Assembly (NCBI GenBank): GCA_011634665.1
Contig: WAEK01000003.1
Location: 2,512,001 to 2,576,000, forward strand
Length of the DNA: 64,000 nt
Source of the DNA: Mortierella sp. BCC40632
Taxonomy: Eukaryota; Mortierellomycota; Mortierellomycetes; Mortierellales; Mortierellaceae
Direction: 5' to 3'
A model generated the notes under the pieces. It was not told the origin of the DNA. It made no database searches and saw nothing but the letters and a program-made list of their open reading frames with translations. How positions within the stretch are numbered: position 1 is the stretch's first letter; each line of letters starts with the position of its first letter. A program made the position numbers and the translations under genes. Shown here in pieces: positions 1 to 12,696 of this stretch.

Positions 1-840
1 ATCATGTAAATATGCCATCGCTTCTAATCGCCAACCACCACTACCTTCATTATCGACATCACCTATTATTTCCAAACACAACCCCACAAGACGAGCGATT
101 TTTGACATGAGAATCCCCCTATACACGCATTCGAAGGAGGAAGGAAGGAAAAGTAATGGAGCGACGGCATTCCAAAACCAGTGGAACTGACTGAATGGCT
201 GTGAGGGAGAAGATGAAAACTTTGGGTATAGCAGAGAACAGAAGAAAAGACGAGCCCCGAACCCTATACTCATGACTGCGGGTCCAGCCTTTTCGAATAT
301 CGGTTCCACGGGGTGTTCGGCTCACTTTCTGCTGTTCTTTTGTTGTTGTTGTTTGTGTCATCTTCCAATCGTCTCCCACGTTTTTTATTTTGATTTTTTT
401 ATTTCCTGAACCAAGAACTTCTGTTGCCCTTATTACTACTATTTCTCTGAACCCTTCGAATCAACCTTTTCTTTTCTTTTTCTTTTCTTTTTCTTTCCTT
501 TTCAACACTTTGTTTTTCTTTCTGTTCCATCTTAATAAACCTAATCCTTCCAGGATCCCAACTGCATTAGGTGAGGAAGGGGGAAGAAGGTATCATGGCA
601 AGCGCCTTTTTAGAACATGTCTCTCTGTTCACACATGTTGTAGATCTCCTTGTTAGGTTAAAAAGAGAAAAGGGAAAGGAAAAGAAAAAAAAAATCTTTA
701 GGGATCTACACTTGGATAGAATGAGTAATCATTGTGCTTGGCCGGCACACGATCTGAGCAATAACCTCTTTACTCTCAATTACCTCAATCTCCATCCCTT
801 TCTCAACTATGCCTACTCGTCCAAAGTCTTCTACGATGTT
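1..840. other. Intergenic, no gene recognised
   Basis: Downstream flank of the GABA transaminase gene. It holds pyrimidine-rich stretches around 460-530 and A-rich stretches around 660-700. Short open frames are present, but none has splice structure or family resemblance. Confidence 0.5.
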
Positions 841-2093
841 CTACACCTTGGATTTGGACTTGGCCGACCTGTGTTCCTGAAGAATACTCTCGACAACGTC
901 CAAGAAGATATCGGCATGTTTCTTCTGGAAGACAAGCATGGGTCGCAACCTCACACTTCGAGGTCCACATCCACCAGTGTTCACACCTTTGAGGCGCAAC
1001 TCTTTGACAAAGTCATCTCTTGCCTCGGGGGTTTCAAAGTCAAAGGCGATAAAAGTACCTCGACCACGGACTCTGTTGAAAGAATGAGGGTATTTTTTCT
1101 CGAGTTCATGAAGTTCCTTCTTGAGATAAGCTCCTGTCACGGCAGCATTCTGAACCAGATCATGTTTTTGGATCTCGTCCAGGATGGTCTTTGCTTGAAT
1201 TGCTCTGAATGGATCACCCATCCTAAAACCCAAAAGGTTTGACAAAGGTGTGTCAATCATATAGTCAATTTGAAGCGAATTCAAGTCCCAACATTTTGGA
1301 TCACTTACCAAGTGTTAAAGTTGCGATAAGGGGCATCGGCTCGCAATTCCCGTCGATGGTACCATCTAATTCAAAACGAAAATAAAAAAAAAAAAAGGTC
1401 CACATCAGTCTTGCTGAAAAAAAAGCAGGGAAAGAAACGGCTCCCTCTCCTAGTCTTCAAAAGGACCTTACCCTGCTGCCTGGAATTTTTTAGAGAAGGT
1501 GACAATATCTGGAGGAGTCTACAAACGACATTAGAAAGGAGAATTAGCTGGATAGCTCTGCATGTATCTCAAGTCCTCTAGTATCCCGGATAAAAAAAAA
1601 AAAAAAAAAAAACTCTTACCTCGAGTCCCCATTCTTCATGTGCCCAGAAATGACCTGTCGGTCCAACACCTGTCTGGACCTCATCTACAATCATCAGCAT
1701 ATTATGCTCCTTGGTGATTTCTCTCAAAGATCGAAAGAATGAAGCCGAGGCATGGTTATCACCTCCTTCACTCTGGATTGGTTCAACAATCATGGCCACA
1801 ATGGGCACCTTGGATTTCTTGATGTTTTCTTCGACGGCCTCGAGACATCTTGACTCTTCTTCATCGTTTTCGGCCTCGTAATGCTCGAGTGGGTATCGAA
1901 GTCTTGGAAACGGAGCCGAGACCCAGTTGGAGAAGGCAGGGATATCCACTTTGTGCAGTGCCTTTGTGTATGTTGACGAGAGCGCACCAAAGAGTCGTCC
2001 ATGGAAGCCTCCTTCAAAACTCATGATGGCGAGGTCTATTTTAGGAGAGAGTGTGTGCAGGGAAATGAGTTGATATAGGATACATTCAATCTT

Positions 2094-2124
<31 letters not shown>

Positions 2125-3199
2125 CGAGTACTTTCACACCTCCATGTCAAAAGTACAGAGCATCCTTTTACCTGGCGATCCTGGGGCCTCGTTTTTCATG
2201 CATGTCTCGAGGTCTAGCTTCGAGATCTCAGCTTCCGATCCACGCTTTTGTCGTTGATAGTACATGAACGCAGCCTAAAGCACACCCCCCAAAGAGATTG
2301 GATCATCGGTTTAGGGAGTTTTAGCTCATCATTGTCTTTCAACTTGCTTCAATGAAAAAAAAAAAAAAAAAACAATGACTGGACTCTGCTTTACCTTGTA
2401 GGCAGTTTCGTTACTACAGGTTCCACACATGGCAGTAAAGACTTGGTCGAGTCCTTTCGGAGCCACACTGAGAAATGACTCCTCGATGGTCTTTGCCCAT
2501 GTTGAATGTGGTTGCACACCTAAGGCTGGACGGTTGACAAGCATCCGGATCATCTCGGGCTTTGAAGCCGCGTCGATTAGTGCCTTGGAATTATATCCAA
2601 GCGGCAGCGATGCGATCTGACAAAACAGGTCCAAGTACTAAGAACCCCAGACATGTCGGAGAGAGAGAGAATGATAAGAGGACAGTGTCAAATAATGAGG
2701 TATATTTTGTTCACCTCTCCTTTTAAAAGTAATTCGCACGCTTGACCTGGTGAACTTACAGTGTTCCCATCCAGATCGACCACGTAATTTCCGAAGGACT
2801 TTTCAAGATCTATGCGTGCAAAGGGATCCAAAGTCAGTGACTCTTTCATCAATATATGCCCACGGCTCGCCAAGAAACCCGCTTGAACAACCATCTCTCC
2901 TTCACTTTTTTTGTTTTTTTTTTACCCGTCATCATTGTAGCTGCTCTTGTATCCTGGATGGTATTCAAGTGCTCGAGTCCTGCCAGGGTCTTGGGTCCAG
3001 GGATCGTCTGTGAAACGATTTTAGGTCCCGAGGGTTCTCCTTGAACAAGCTCATTTTGGTCCTTGTGAACTCTTTCACGGAAATGGCCCTGGGAAAGACT
3101 CGAAGCCGAGAGATAGCGAACTGTCGGAGCTGCCACTCTCAAAAAGGATGTTGGGTGTGACAAACGCGTTACCCTAGAGAAAAAGAGTCGACTTGCCAT
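841..3199 (-). CDS. UGA1: 4-aminobutyrate aminotransferase (GABA transaminase), mitochondrial
   Basis: PLP-dependent class III aminotransferase. It converts GABA and 2-oxoglutarate to succinate semialdehyde and glutamate in the GABA shunt. Eight exons keep one frame: 3199-2926, 2809-2760, 2637-2395, 2274-2172, 2035-1620, 1518-1472, 1365-1309 and 1222-841, giving about 523 aa. The N-terminus ([16 protein letters not shown]) is basic and Ser-rich like a mitochondrial presequence. Family signatures seen are [41 protein letters not shown] and, across the 1518 exon, TFSKK, which carries the Schiff-base lysine near residues 371-373. The C-terminal RVRGRGTF and [12 protein letters not shown] blocks are also typical. 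Length and order match fungal and animal GABA-T. Several introns contain long T runs on the sense strand. I see no frameshift or missing catalytic residue. Mitochondrial targeting is inferred from composition. Confidence 0.95.
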
Positions 3200-4283
3200 G
3201 TTGAGAAAGTATCTTTTCTAGCTTTTCCTTTTTCTTTTTTTTTCTTTTCTTTTGTTGATGTCGAGATGAATGAACGGATGAATAGAAAGAATGGCAGAAA
3301 CTGGGATTCGTGAGAAGTGAGCAAAAAGGCGTGTGCGCAATGAGAAAAAATAAAAGAAATGAGAGAGATGGAGACGGGCCAAAAAAGGGGGCAGCAGGTC
3401 CGAGGCACGGAGCAACACTAACCAATCATCTTGCGTGAGCACAAAGCTTTCCCCACACTGCATTTTTCAAGAAGCATGATCCTTCTCGTCCTACATGCCA
3501 CTATGATCAACCCACACTCTCGCCTTTCTTGTTAGGACAGAAGCTATCCACATGAAGTTAGTCCTTCATGATACTAACTAATGGGCTTGACTTATTAGCC
3601 TTTACTTTCTACTTGCCAAAGTAAGGTGAGCTCTTTTCTTTTTTTTTGTCCTCGTGCCACATCACCATTTATGCCGTCTTCGATTAGAGGTACCACCCGC
3701 GTATCAAATAGTGTGTATCCTAAAGGTACTATCACCATGGACTATGTGTCTGTCTCGACCAACTCCTGTTCTTTGATCCCGCGGAACAAAAAACCTTAAA
3801 GAGGCAAAAGGGCCTTTCTTTCTTCTTTTTCTTTTTTCTTTCTTTTCTTTTCTTTTCAGCCAGCAAGCCTTTCACACTCGCGCCTCATCCGTGCCATTGA
3901 AGAAGTAAAAAGAAAAAGAAAAGACTAGAGCTAAGAGTCATAATACAGGTCAATGTCAGCTGGTAACCCGACGACTTTGCCCAAATGTCCATGATCTACG
4001 CCACGCCATGAGCGCTTGGTCAAATCAGGCGAGAAAATTCTTTTAAAAAAAAGTCAAGGACACTAGTAGGGGAGAGGGTAAAAAAAATAAAAATGAAAGA
4101 AACAGGTAGAGATGGGAGGAAGGAAAAGAAAGTGGAGCGGGAGGTAGGGAGAGGGGAAAATACAACAATTATGTGGTACCACTATTGAAAGAAATTCTCA
4201 AGACAGAGGCGCTTGATTTTTCTTTTTTTTTTTTTTTTTTTTTTTTTTTCCTTTTCTTCCGCCATGGTTTTTTTTTCGCTCGC
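3200..4283. other. Intergenic between GABA-T start and Sec17 stop
   Basis: About 1.1 kb holding the upstream region of the GABA transaminase and the 3' flank of Sec17. It contains A/T runs (T run at 4219-4249) and pyrimidine-rich patches near 3815-3860. No extra gene was recognised. Confidence 0.5.
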
Positions 4284-4994
4284 TTAGATCAAGCTCGATT
4301 CCTCGCCTATACTGTTCTTGATGTGAAGAAGGATCTTGGTCTTCCAGTTGTCCAGCTTTGTTAGTTGATCGAATTCAACAACATATCCCGTAAACTGCCC
4401 AACATCGCCGTTATCCACCGCAGTCAAGATGTTCTATTTCAAATAGTAAGAAGGAAAGAAGAAGAAAAAAATATTAGACTATTCGCTCATGCCAAATTCC
4501 TTCCCCAGCTTGAGAGTGACGTGTTGTGCTAAAAGGCCCTTGTATTGCTTGGTCATTACCTGGAGGAACTGGTGCTCGCGTGTTGACGAAAATGTGACAT
4601 CCATCTCACTATATCTTCTCACGGCATTGTGAGACGAGACTGAATCCTATGGCAAGTAAAAGTCCAGAGCAAACAGTTAATGGCACCATTCCTTTGAATG
4701 AGAACATTCCTAAGAAAGTAAGAATGAAAGAAAAGAGATCCTGCTTCTTACTCCAATGGCAATATGACAGAGGCCAGCCTTGAGAAAGTAATCTTTTAAT
4801 GACCACTTCATAAGCTGGTTGTCCAAGCTAGCACTGGCAACATTCTCGAATCCTTCAATAGCCTTGTCGTAATAGCCTAGCTGTGCTGCAAACGTTGCGA
4901 CCTTTAGCAAGCACTTGTGAGAAAGTCTATTCAATAAAACCAGTGGGATACAGTAGAAGGACAAGAAGAGAGATTGTCAACAACCAAAGTCATT

Positions 4995-5028
<34 letters not shown>

Positions 5029-5947
5029 AGAGAGAGAGAGAGCATTGTTGGAGATACATACGCCGATGATCCTTCTCCTGAATACCATTCGGAAGCAAGC
5101 TCATATGCAAGCATCGCCTTGTCAAGATCAATGAGTTCTGTCTCATAAATACTGGCAATGTCTTCCTGATGTTTCGCTGCTGACTGGAACCGTCCTTTCT
5201 CGGTCAAGATTTTGATCGCATTCTTAAGAGCCTCAATAGCATCTAAAAAAGAGAATGCAAAGCAGATCAATAGAGTCACAGACCCCGTCAATATCAAGAA
5301 GAATAACCACAGTATCTTGGGAAGCATGAATAAAAGAAGGAAAGGAAAAGGGGGAGGAGTCGGGGGGGACATGCATCTGTCACCACAAGCATGAATATGC
5401 ATAGACGAACCTGAGGGACTTGTTGACTTCTTGTAGGACTTTGAGGCATTGATGAACGTATTGGATGCTTCTTCTTTATCATTCGCTTGAAGATACATGG
5501 CTGCTGCCTTGCAAAACGTGTCGCCAGACTCTTTCCCTGTTGAGAGAGTGACCATCCAGAACAATGAATGTTAGTCTCGTCAATGGCCGTTGGTAAACAT
5601 GGAAGGTGTCATCTTGATCCCTCTCCTTTTTGAATTAGGAAAGACCCCAAATGGGTCAAGAGGTAATGGATAGAGTCGGGTGACAGGATGTGTGGTGGAA
5701 GGCGTCGTCGTTGAGGATTTTGCCATCATCATCAATGGCAAGAGAGAACCTAATGGATGAAAGAATGAAAGAATGGAGCTGCCAAAACATCTCTCTACTC
5801 ACATCGTTTGGCCAACTTGTAGATGTTTCCAGCTTGGACGTAGAGCTCTGCTGCTTCTTCATACTTGTTTCCACTAAAGAACCAGCTCGAAGAAGCTGCC
5901 TTCTTGTCGGCCTTGGCAACCAGTTCTTGTGCCTCACGTTCTGACAT
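4284..5947 (-). CDS. SEC17: Sec17 / alpha-SNAP, vesicle fusion adaptor
   Basis: Adaptor that binds spent SNARE complexes and recruits the AAA ATPase Sec18/NSF for disassembly; a soluble protein acting at membranes. Six exons: 5947-5803, 5536-5411, 5242-5062, 4926-4752, 4646-4560 and 4433-4284. All phases agree and give about 287 aa, against about 295 in animals. The order of TPR-like helical repeats is recognisable: an N-terminal SEREAQELVAKADKK helix, then GNKYEEAAELY, GDTFCKAAAMYLQ, DAIEALKNAIKIL, AAKHQEDIASIYETEL, LSHKCLLKVATFAAQL and the C-terminal KLDNWKTKILLHIKNSI block needed for Sec18 stimulation. The start follows from the conserved N-terminal helix. Intron 3 contains a (CT)n block followed by a long T run on the sense strand. 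Intron 1 carries a longer open frame that is a shadow. Confidence 0.95.
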
Positions 5948-6415
5948 TGCTCCCTTTTCTTTTTCTTTTGTATAGATTGTTTGGCGATTTCTATCGTTTG
6001 GTTGGTGAGAGGATGTCTACTGACGAATGGGAGAGAACAAGAGAGAGAGAGGGAAGGGGAGAAAGAGTGTAGCCGTGGTGAATTGAGATGGTGGAAAGAC
6101 AAAAGCCATGAATGTGAGCCTCGCCTCATTTTACCTCCACATTGACACGTCACTTCCGCCACCTTTTTTTCTTCTTCTTTTCTCTGCATGGTTCCGCCCT
6201 GGGCTCTTTGGTTCACTCTTTGGAATAGTGTTCTGGCAACAAAATGAAAAAAAAAACCTGTATTACGATTGGGACTCCCACCAACTATGAATCGGGTTGC
6301 TATGGATGCTTGAACACACGCGCATACTTCCTCCTTTTCTTCTCTCCACACCACGGCTCTTGGGGCCCGTTACTGTTGCTTCTCCGAAAAAAAAAAAAAG
6401 AGAGAAAGAATACAT
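5948..6415. other. Intergenic, Sec17 promoter side and CCT5 3' flank
   Basis: About 470 bp with purine-rich sequence on the plus strand at 6040-6070, read as pyrimidine-rich in the Sec17 direction. No gene seen. Confidence 0.5.
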
Positions 6416-9028
6416 CTAGTTCTCGCCTACGGATGTGATAACGTCGTCGATCTTGAGAATGTGCTTCACAAGCTGTGTTGCCAACAAAATCTGCTGCCTC
6501 TTCGAGATCAGTGGATCGTACACAAACTGCTCCTTCATGTCGTTCGTACCCTTGTACAGACAATCGACACCCAATCGACTGTTGTTCTCAGTCACCTGGC
6601 GTGCCTTGACCTCTGCAAGTGTCTCGATTGGTGGAAGACCTGAGTTCTCTGCAAGTGCAAGTGGAACCGCTTCCAAAGCTTCTGCGAATGCACGCATAGC
6701 ATATTGGTGAACACTGGCCACCTCGTCAGCAGCCTTGGAGACCGCCAAAGAACATGCGATCTCAGCAGCTCCTCCACCATACACAACACGGTTATCCCTG
6801 ACCAAGTTACGGACAACGCAAATAGCGTCGTGGAGAGAACGCTTGGCCTCATCGATAATCATCTTGTTACCACCACGAACGAAAACTGTGACAGCACGCG
6901 TGTTGGCACATTCCTCAATAACCAACATGCGGTCCTTTGTGGTTCCAAAGCTCAACTCACGGATAATGCCGGCATGTCCGAGCTTCGACTCTGCAAGATC
7001 TTCAAAACGAGGAACAATGCGTCCGTTGGTAGCAATGGCGATCAACTGTTGATAAAAGAAATGGAAACTAGGTCAGTCTGAGTGTCCTCTTAAAAAAAAA
7101 AAAAAAGGGGGGATGATTGACAAACACATGCACTAAAAAAAATGAGCAACACATTACCTCAATCTCGGGACCACCAACCCAGCGAACACTAGGAAGCTGG
7201 TTCTGCATCAACAAGTGGTTTGCCTCGTCATCAAAACCCCACTGACAGATGACCAAGTTGGCTCCAGTGTCCTTGACCTGCTTGATCATCTGCTCAAACT
7301 TCTCCTTCTCATAGCTCTGCAACTTCTTGTACTCCTCCACCGATGTAATGTCCAACTTATGCTTGGTCTTGGGCTTTGGGGGCTCAAACGCGCAGGTGAG
7401 GATGGCAATCTTGGCGTCCCTGACCTCGCGAGGCATTTGTGGATGTGAAAAGTCCTTGTCGATCACAACACCCTTGACAAGAACAGTGTCTGCAAGCGAT
7501 CCTCCGACTTTGCCGTCAACCTTGATCAACTCAAAGTCCACGTCCTTGCGCTCCAGATCCGCCACCTGAAGCACAGCATCGACGGCGATCTTTGCGTACT
7601 GGTCATGGCACTTGGATACACTGTTTATAGAACAGGGTTGTTTGGAAACGTCACGTTAATAAGCAATTTGGTGTGACGCTTGTGTGAGCAAACAAACTGC
7701 ATCGCGAAAGAATCATAATTCCTTTGGGCTCTACAACATACATCTTGCTTCCCAAGCTTGTCTTTGCTGTCTTGTAGAGGTTCTCGGTGTTTTCCCTTGA
7801 GAACTCGACTGTATCAGAGATCTTGTCAAGGTGGCCAACAGCGATCTGGCATGCCCTCTCGAAACCGTCCGAGATTCGAATAGGGTGAATGCCTCGATCC
7901 AACAGATGCTCAGCCTGCTCCAGAAGCGCACCAGCCATGACTAGTAATCAAGTCGCAAACACACATAAAGAGTAGAGGGATTAGAACCACAATGATTTTT
8001 TTAAAAAAAAAAAAAAATCCAAGAAAGACTATTAAGTGCCCCATTTGGTCAACGAACAAAGATCGGTAGATCGACACTAAAGCCTTCAGGTTCCCAAGAC
8101 ATCTTCTTTGAGTAACGGTGCCGTTCGAATCAGTAGAGAATTCCTGAAAGCAACTTACCAACAACGCCTGTGGTGCCATCGCCGATTTCATCATCCTGTG
8201 ATTTAGAAAGCTGGACAAGGAGCTTTGCGATCTGGTGCTGAACATCCATCTGGTCAAGAATCGTGGCGCCGTCGTTAGTCACCGTGATATCGCCATCTGG
8301 AGAAATCAGGATCTTGTCCAAGCCTGTTCACCCCCAAAGCGACATTAAGCAAACAAGAGAGAAAAATTTTAAAGGGGGTAAGTCAGGGAGAAAAGTCTCG
8401 AACTTCAGGGACGACACAGCAAAACGGACAGTTGTCTTTTTTTTTTTTTTTTTTTTTTTTTTTTCTCTCGCATTCTTTCTCTTTCCATGAATGTGTAAAA
8501 ATATCTTTGTCAAAAGAAAAGAAGAGCTTACCGCGAGGTCCGAGGGAAGTCTTTAGGATATTGGCGACAGTCTTTGCGGCAAGGATGTGCGACTATTTCC
8601 ATGAGCAAGAGAAAAAGGAGAATCGTCGTCAGGTACAGGTTGATCAGGGACAGGCATTGGAACTCGGGAGGGGATGAGGCGCAAGTGAATCTCGCGACTT
8701 GGATGACGATGAAGAGAGTGGGAGATGATGGCCAGTGGAACCATGCCTCCAAAAGGCATCTCTACTACGCATTGCACGGGAGAGGATGCCTCATGCCGAT
8801 CAGGCATTAAGCTTCTCACCAAATGCCTGATGCCGATCGGTCAAAGTTGTGGCTGTCGATGGCGTGTCCTCTCTCACTCTCGCTCTTCATTAATAAGGAA
8901 AGGGTGGGGATGGTGTTTACCTTCTGGGCCTCGAGTCCGCTGAGGCGCGACTTCTTTTGCTGCTCGCGCAAGATGATGAATGGCCGGCCGTACTCATCCT
9001 GAGCATATACCGCGTTCATTCCCTCCAT
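6416..9028 (-). CDS. CCT5: T-complex protein 1 subunit epsilon (chaperonin CCT5)
   Basis: Subunit of the cytosolic TRiC/CCT chaperonin that folds actin, tubulin and other clients with ATP. Six exons: 9028-8921, 8592-8532, 8323-8159, 7940-7742, 7620-7158 and 7045-6416. All phases agree and give about 541 aa. The epsilon-type signatures are the DEYGRPF start block, [20 protein letters not shown], the nucleotide motif [12 protein letters not shown], the epsilon-specific [83 protein letters not shown] and YGGGAAEI. The Met at 9028 is chosen because the following residues match the family start. A Met at 9019 is also possible. A CCACAG acceptor just upstream (about 9050) leaves open a short extra 5' exon. 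The last intron contains an A/T run. Confidence 0.94.
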
Positions 9029-9430
9029 GATTGCTTCTGGGTTGTTCTGTGGAAGAGGGTGTGTGTGTGGTGAAAAGTAAAAAGCGAGCAAGTTCTGTGA
9101 AACCCCTTCGCAATAAGGAGGAGCAGTGCAGGAGATGCGACATTGCTTCCCTCCACGTCAATGCATCATCACATGATCTCCTTCCATGTCCAGTTGTACC
9201 AGCTGTAGTAAGACGCGTGCCATCAACCTCCAAAATCTAGATAGACGTTGAGTTATCAAGACTCGATGTGGTGATCAAGCACAAACCGCAATAGATCAAC
9301 CATACATTATGCACCCGGGTCGTACACATTTTTTCCCCATCTGGTGGCCTTTTTTTAAATGCTTGTGTTTGGCTAGAGACCTCCCTTTGTCCTCTAATAG
9401 GATCCTTGTTCTTTCAACTTTAAGATCCAA

Positions 9431-9489
<59 letters not shown>

Positions 9490-10527
9490 CCTTTTTTTTC
9501 TCACCTTCGTCACTTTTCCTCACCAAGCTCAAAAAGTACTCTCACAAAGGATACCATACTCCCCGTGCAAAAGAACCCCGTCACCTATCCTAAAGGGTTG
9601 CTGCCATGTCGACCCAAACGAATCCCTAAATCAGACAATGGCCACAAGTCATAACTCACCTTCGAAGGGATCGATTAATTTCCGACCAAGGCCCACGACG
9701 TCGCAACATGTCATCTAATCTATTGAGATATAATACAGGACAGACTGGGATTTGGAACAGACTAGGTACTCCTCGTCAGACCCTCAAGGAAACTGGAGAA
9801 ATAGGTTGATGAGTTCCACAACGATAACGATGTGCGGTTCAGGGGACATGGACTGAATGCAAGAAGAGTCAAGAAGCATGAGTACAGGAGAATTGCTTAC
9901 AGTGCATCCAGCACGGTCGGCGGATCGACAGATAAAAGAAGTTCATTTTAGTTGGCATGGAAGGGACAAGCAAGTTCTTAATGGTGTAGGTCGTAGCACT
10001 TTGAAATTGGGAACCTCAATAGCGAGCTAGAGGAGACTTGAATGCACAACCTGCAGAAAAGGCATACAAACACCAGCCCTTGTCCTCAAATAAAGAAACA
10101 CTCGATACCATTGATCATTCCATCTCTCGTATATTTTACCCTGTTACTACCATGCTATGCACCTAGAAAATGCCCAAGGTACGAAGGGCTTATCGGTTAG
10201 GTTGACATGCGTTGAATCAACTACAAAGGATAAGCTGCTATTTCTCTACTACATTCCCACATACCTTGACGCGCTCTCTAGGCTTTGAACTCAAAAAAAT
10301 TCGGTGACGTGGCTTTTTAAAAAAAAAAGTGTCTGGAGTGTCCGTTTACGTTGCCCGTGGGGTATACGCGGCGCTACGCCCTGGACTTTGCTGTGAGGGC
10401 ATCTCGCGACTCTATTCCTCTCCACCTTTGCATTTCACTGACTTTTCCCTTTCCAGCTCCTACCATTACAACTCTTGCTCCTGTCTTTTTTTGTACTCTC
10501 TCTCTCTCCTAACACTATTCGCCCAAC
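9029..10527. other. Intergenic region between CCT5 and PUP3 (divergent starts)
   Basis: About 1.5 kb between two divergently transcribed genes, so it should contain both promoters. A long (CT)n tract lies at 9431-9487. The block 10490-10520 before the PUP3 start is pyrimidine-rich. I recognised no gene, but a short 5' exon of CCT5 could lie within 9060-9240. Confidence 0.5.
9431..9487. repeat. (CT)n microsatellite
   Basis: Nearly pure CT dinucleotide tract with one interruption, in the shared upstream region of CCT5 and PUP3. Confidence 0.9.
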
Positions 10528-12027
10528 ATGGTATGGCCTCCTCTCTAAGCCTTGCCTTCATTTCGAGTGATTCATCGCGACACTTTCATCCTTCATCAAT
10601 GGGGGAGGGAGGGGGAACTTAAAAATACCAAAAAAGAGGGGAGCATGCTCACTAACGCGCAAATTCACGCGATTTTGATTTTGCTGTCTTTTGTTCATGC
10701 CTCTAGTCGATTATGGAATATAATGGTGGTGCCGTGGTGGCAATGGTCGGCAAGAACTGCGTCGCTATTGCCTGCGACAAGCGTCTCGGAGTCCAGGCCA
10801 TGACCGTCGCCACAAATTTCAAAAAGACCTTCCAAGTCTCCTCAAAAACATATATTGGCTTGCCTGGTCTCGCCACCGACGTCCAGACCTTGTATGCTCG
10901 CTTGCCTCTCTCTTTTCTTATTTATTTCTTTTTTCTTTTTTCTTTTTTTTTCGATCCCTGGCATTACCATCAAGAACGCTCGACTTATGCTGAGGTTGCA
11001 CACTCTATTGCCTCTTTATACCATAGGATGGAAAAGTTTCGATTCAAGGTCAACATGTACAAGCTGAAGGAGGATCGCGAAATCGAGCCCAGGACTCTTG
11101 CCCACTTGGTTTCTTCGACCCTTTATGAACGAAGGTAACAAGGAGAGAAGAAGAAGAAGAAGAAGAAAAGCAGCAAAGTCTCTGAAAATCCATTTTGATC
11201 TTGTCACTAAGCGCAAGCGTGTTCATTTCTACCCTTGCGAATTTGACTTTCGGGAAAAATAATAATAATAATAGATTCGGTCCTTGGTTCGTGGAGCCAG
11301 TCGTTGCAGGATTGGACAAGGAAAACAGGCCATTCATTTGCTCGACAGACTTGATTGGATGCATCAACTTTGCAAAGGACTTTGTCGTATCAGGAACATC
11401 GTCTAACCAGCTTTACGGAATGTGCGAATCTCTTTGGGAGCCTGATCTGGTATGGCACTATTATCATTTTCTTTCTCTCTTTTTCTTCCTTTTTCTTTTA
11501 TTTATATATTTCAAGACCATTGGAAACAATTTGCCCCGATCCAACCCAGGACCTTTAATGTTCTGATGATCTCATATATTGACAATTTGTCTTTTTTTTT
11601 TTTTTCACTTGTCGATTATTATAGGAACCCGAGGAGTTGTTTGAGACGATCTCACAGGCATTGATGAATGCAGTTGATCGCGACTGCCTCAGCGGTTGGG
11701 GTGCAGATGTCACAGTTATGTATGTCTTCACTACACTTTTGATGATTTTTTTTTTTTTTTTTTATGAAAGCAATGACAAATGACTGACTAGCCAATTCTA
11801 CACTGCTAACGATCTCCTCCTCCTCTCTCTCTTTCTCTCCCCTTTTTTTTCTCACTCAGTACTCCCGAAAAGATTGTTATGCGTGAACTCAGGACTCGCC
11901 AGGTATGTTAGAGTAGCAAAATCTCGTGTATTTGACCATTTCAAATGACAGACGCTTTTCGATATGGGAAGGATCTAACCGATATGAATTATTTGACGCG
12001 TATTTGGAAATACTATTATAGGATTAA
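10528..12027 (+). CDS. PUP3: Proteasome subunit beta type-3
   Basis: Non-catalytic beta-3 subunit of the 20S proteasome core. Seven exons: 10528-10530, 10707-10891, 11027-11134, 11275-11449, 11625-11719, 11860-11902 and 12022-12027. All phases agree and give 204 aa (205 in animals). The first exon is just the ATG, directly followed by GTATGG. The next exon then supplies [10 protein letters not shown], matching the family start. The last exon is GAT TAA, which supplies the conserved final Asp. Signatures: [72 protein letters not shown] and [15 protein letters not shown]. As expected for beta-3 there is no cleaved propeptide exposing a catalytic Thr. If the last intron is retained, the protein would end Gln-Val-Cys. 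If the first is not spliced as proposed, translation could start at the Met at 10713. Confidence 0.92.
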
Positions 12028-12120
12028 AAAAAAAGCATGGGGTGGCATTTTTTTTTCTGGATACCAGGAGATCGAGTCGCACACAGAGAAAGGCGGGAAT
12101 GTGCAGCCTTAGGAATGAGC

Positions 12121-12126
12121 AATAAA
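12121..12126 (+). terminator. Poly(A) signal AATAAA of PUP3
   Basis: Canonical AATAAA about 95 bp after the proposed PUP3 stop codon, followed by a long A run at 12163-12184. Confidence 0.55.
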
Positions 12127-12461
12127 ACCAACTTTAAGACACACTGAACACGATAATCGACCTAAAAAAAAAAAAAAAAAAAAATAGGCTCCAGCACTTC
12201 TTTGAACTCTTTCAAGCGAAAGGTCCAAAAGGGTCATGCAGCTATACCAATCAGGATACTTCTTTTAATAGTCATTTTAACCATTTGCCGGGCGCAGAGA
12301 GTATGTGTATCACTTGGACCATCAGCGCTTTAAAGGTCACTCTTATCATCATTGCTACGACATTGCATTCTTCCAACACCGCCTTTTTTCGTGCTTGGGG
12401 AATCTAATCTCTACAGAATGACAATATACATTCGGGGACAGGTCCCACGTACCCAAATAGC

Positions 12462-12480
12462 CTCCCTACTCGCGCTAGGC
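12462..12480. repeat. 19-bp direct repeat, copy 1
   Basis: CTCCCTACTCGCGCTAGGC occurs here and again, identical, at 12697-12715. The two copies are 235 bp apart and flank the GC-rich hairpin. The short word CCCACGTAC also occurs twice in the same interval. Confidence 0.85.
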
Positions 12481-12545
12481 TTTTTTTTTTTTTTTTTTTT
12501 TGTTAACAAAGACCCCACGTGGGCATGTAGAGTTTATAGAAGACC

Positions 12546-12565
12546 AGGGCGGCTCCGGCCGCCCT
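12546..12565. repeat. GC-rich inverted repeat (hairpin)
   Basis: AGGGCGGC, four-base loop TCCG, GCCGCCCT: a perfect 8-bp stem in otherwise AT-rich sequence. Confidence 0.8.
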
Positions 12566-12696
12566 GTTGCCACTTGGTACCAAAACGGGATTACACCCGC
12601 GAATGAAAACTATCTAAACAGCCTCCAGACACTCAACAGCCATCACCCACGTACGCATGAGTGGTCGTATTGCCAGCTCCCTACGTGGCCCCGTTG

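Noticed and set aside
571..1242. 223-aa plus-strand open frame
   Set aside because: Antisense to the last exon of GABA transaminase; its first part is low-complexity.
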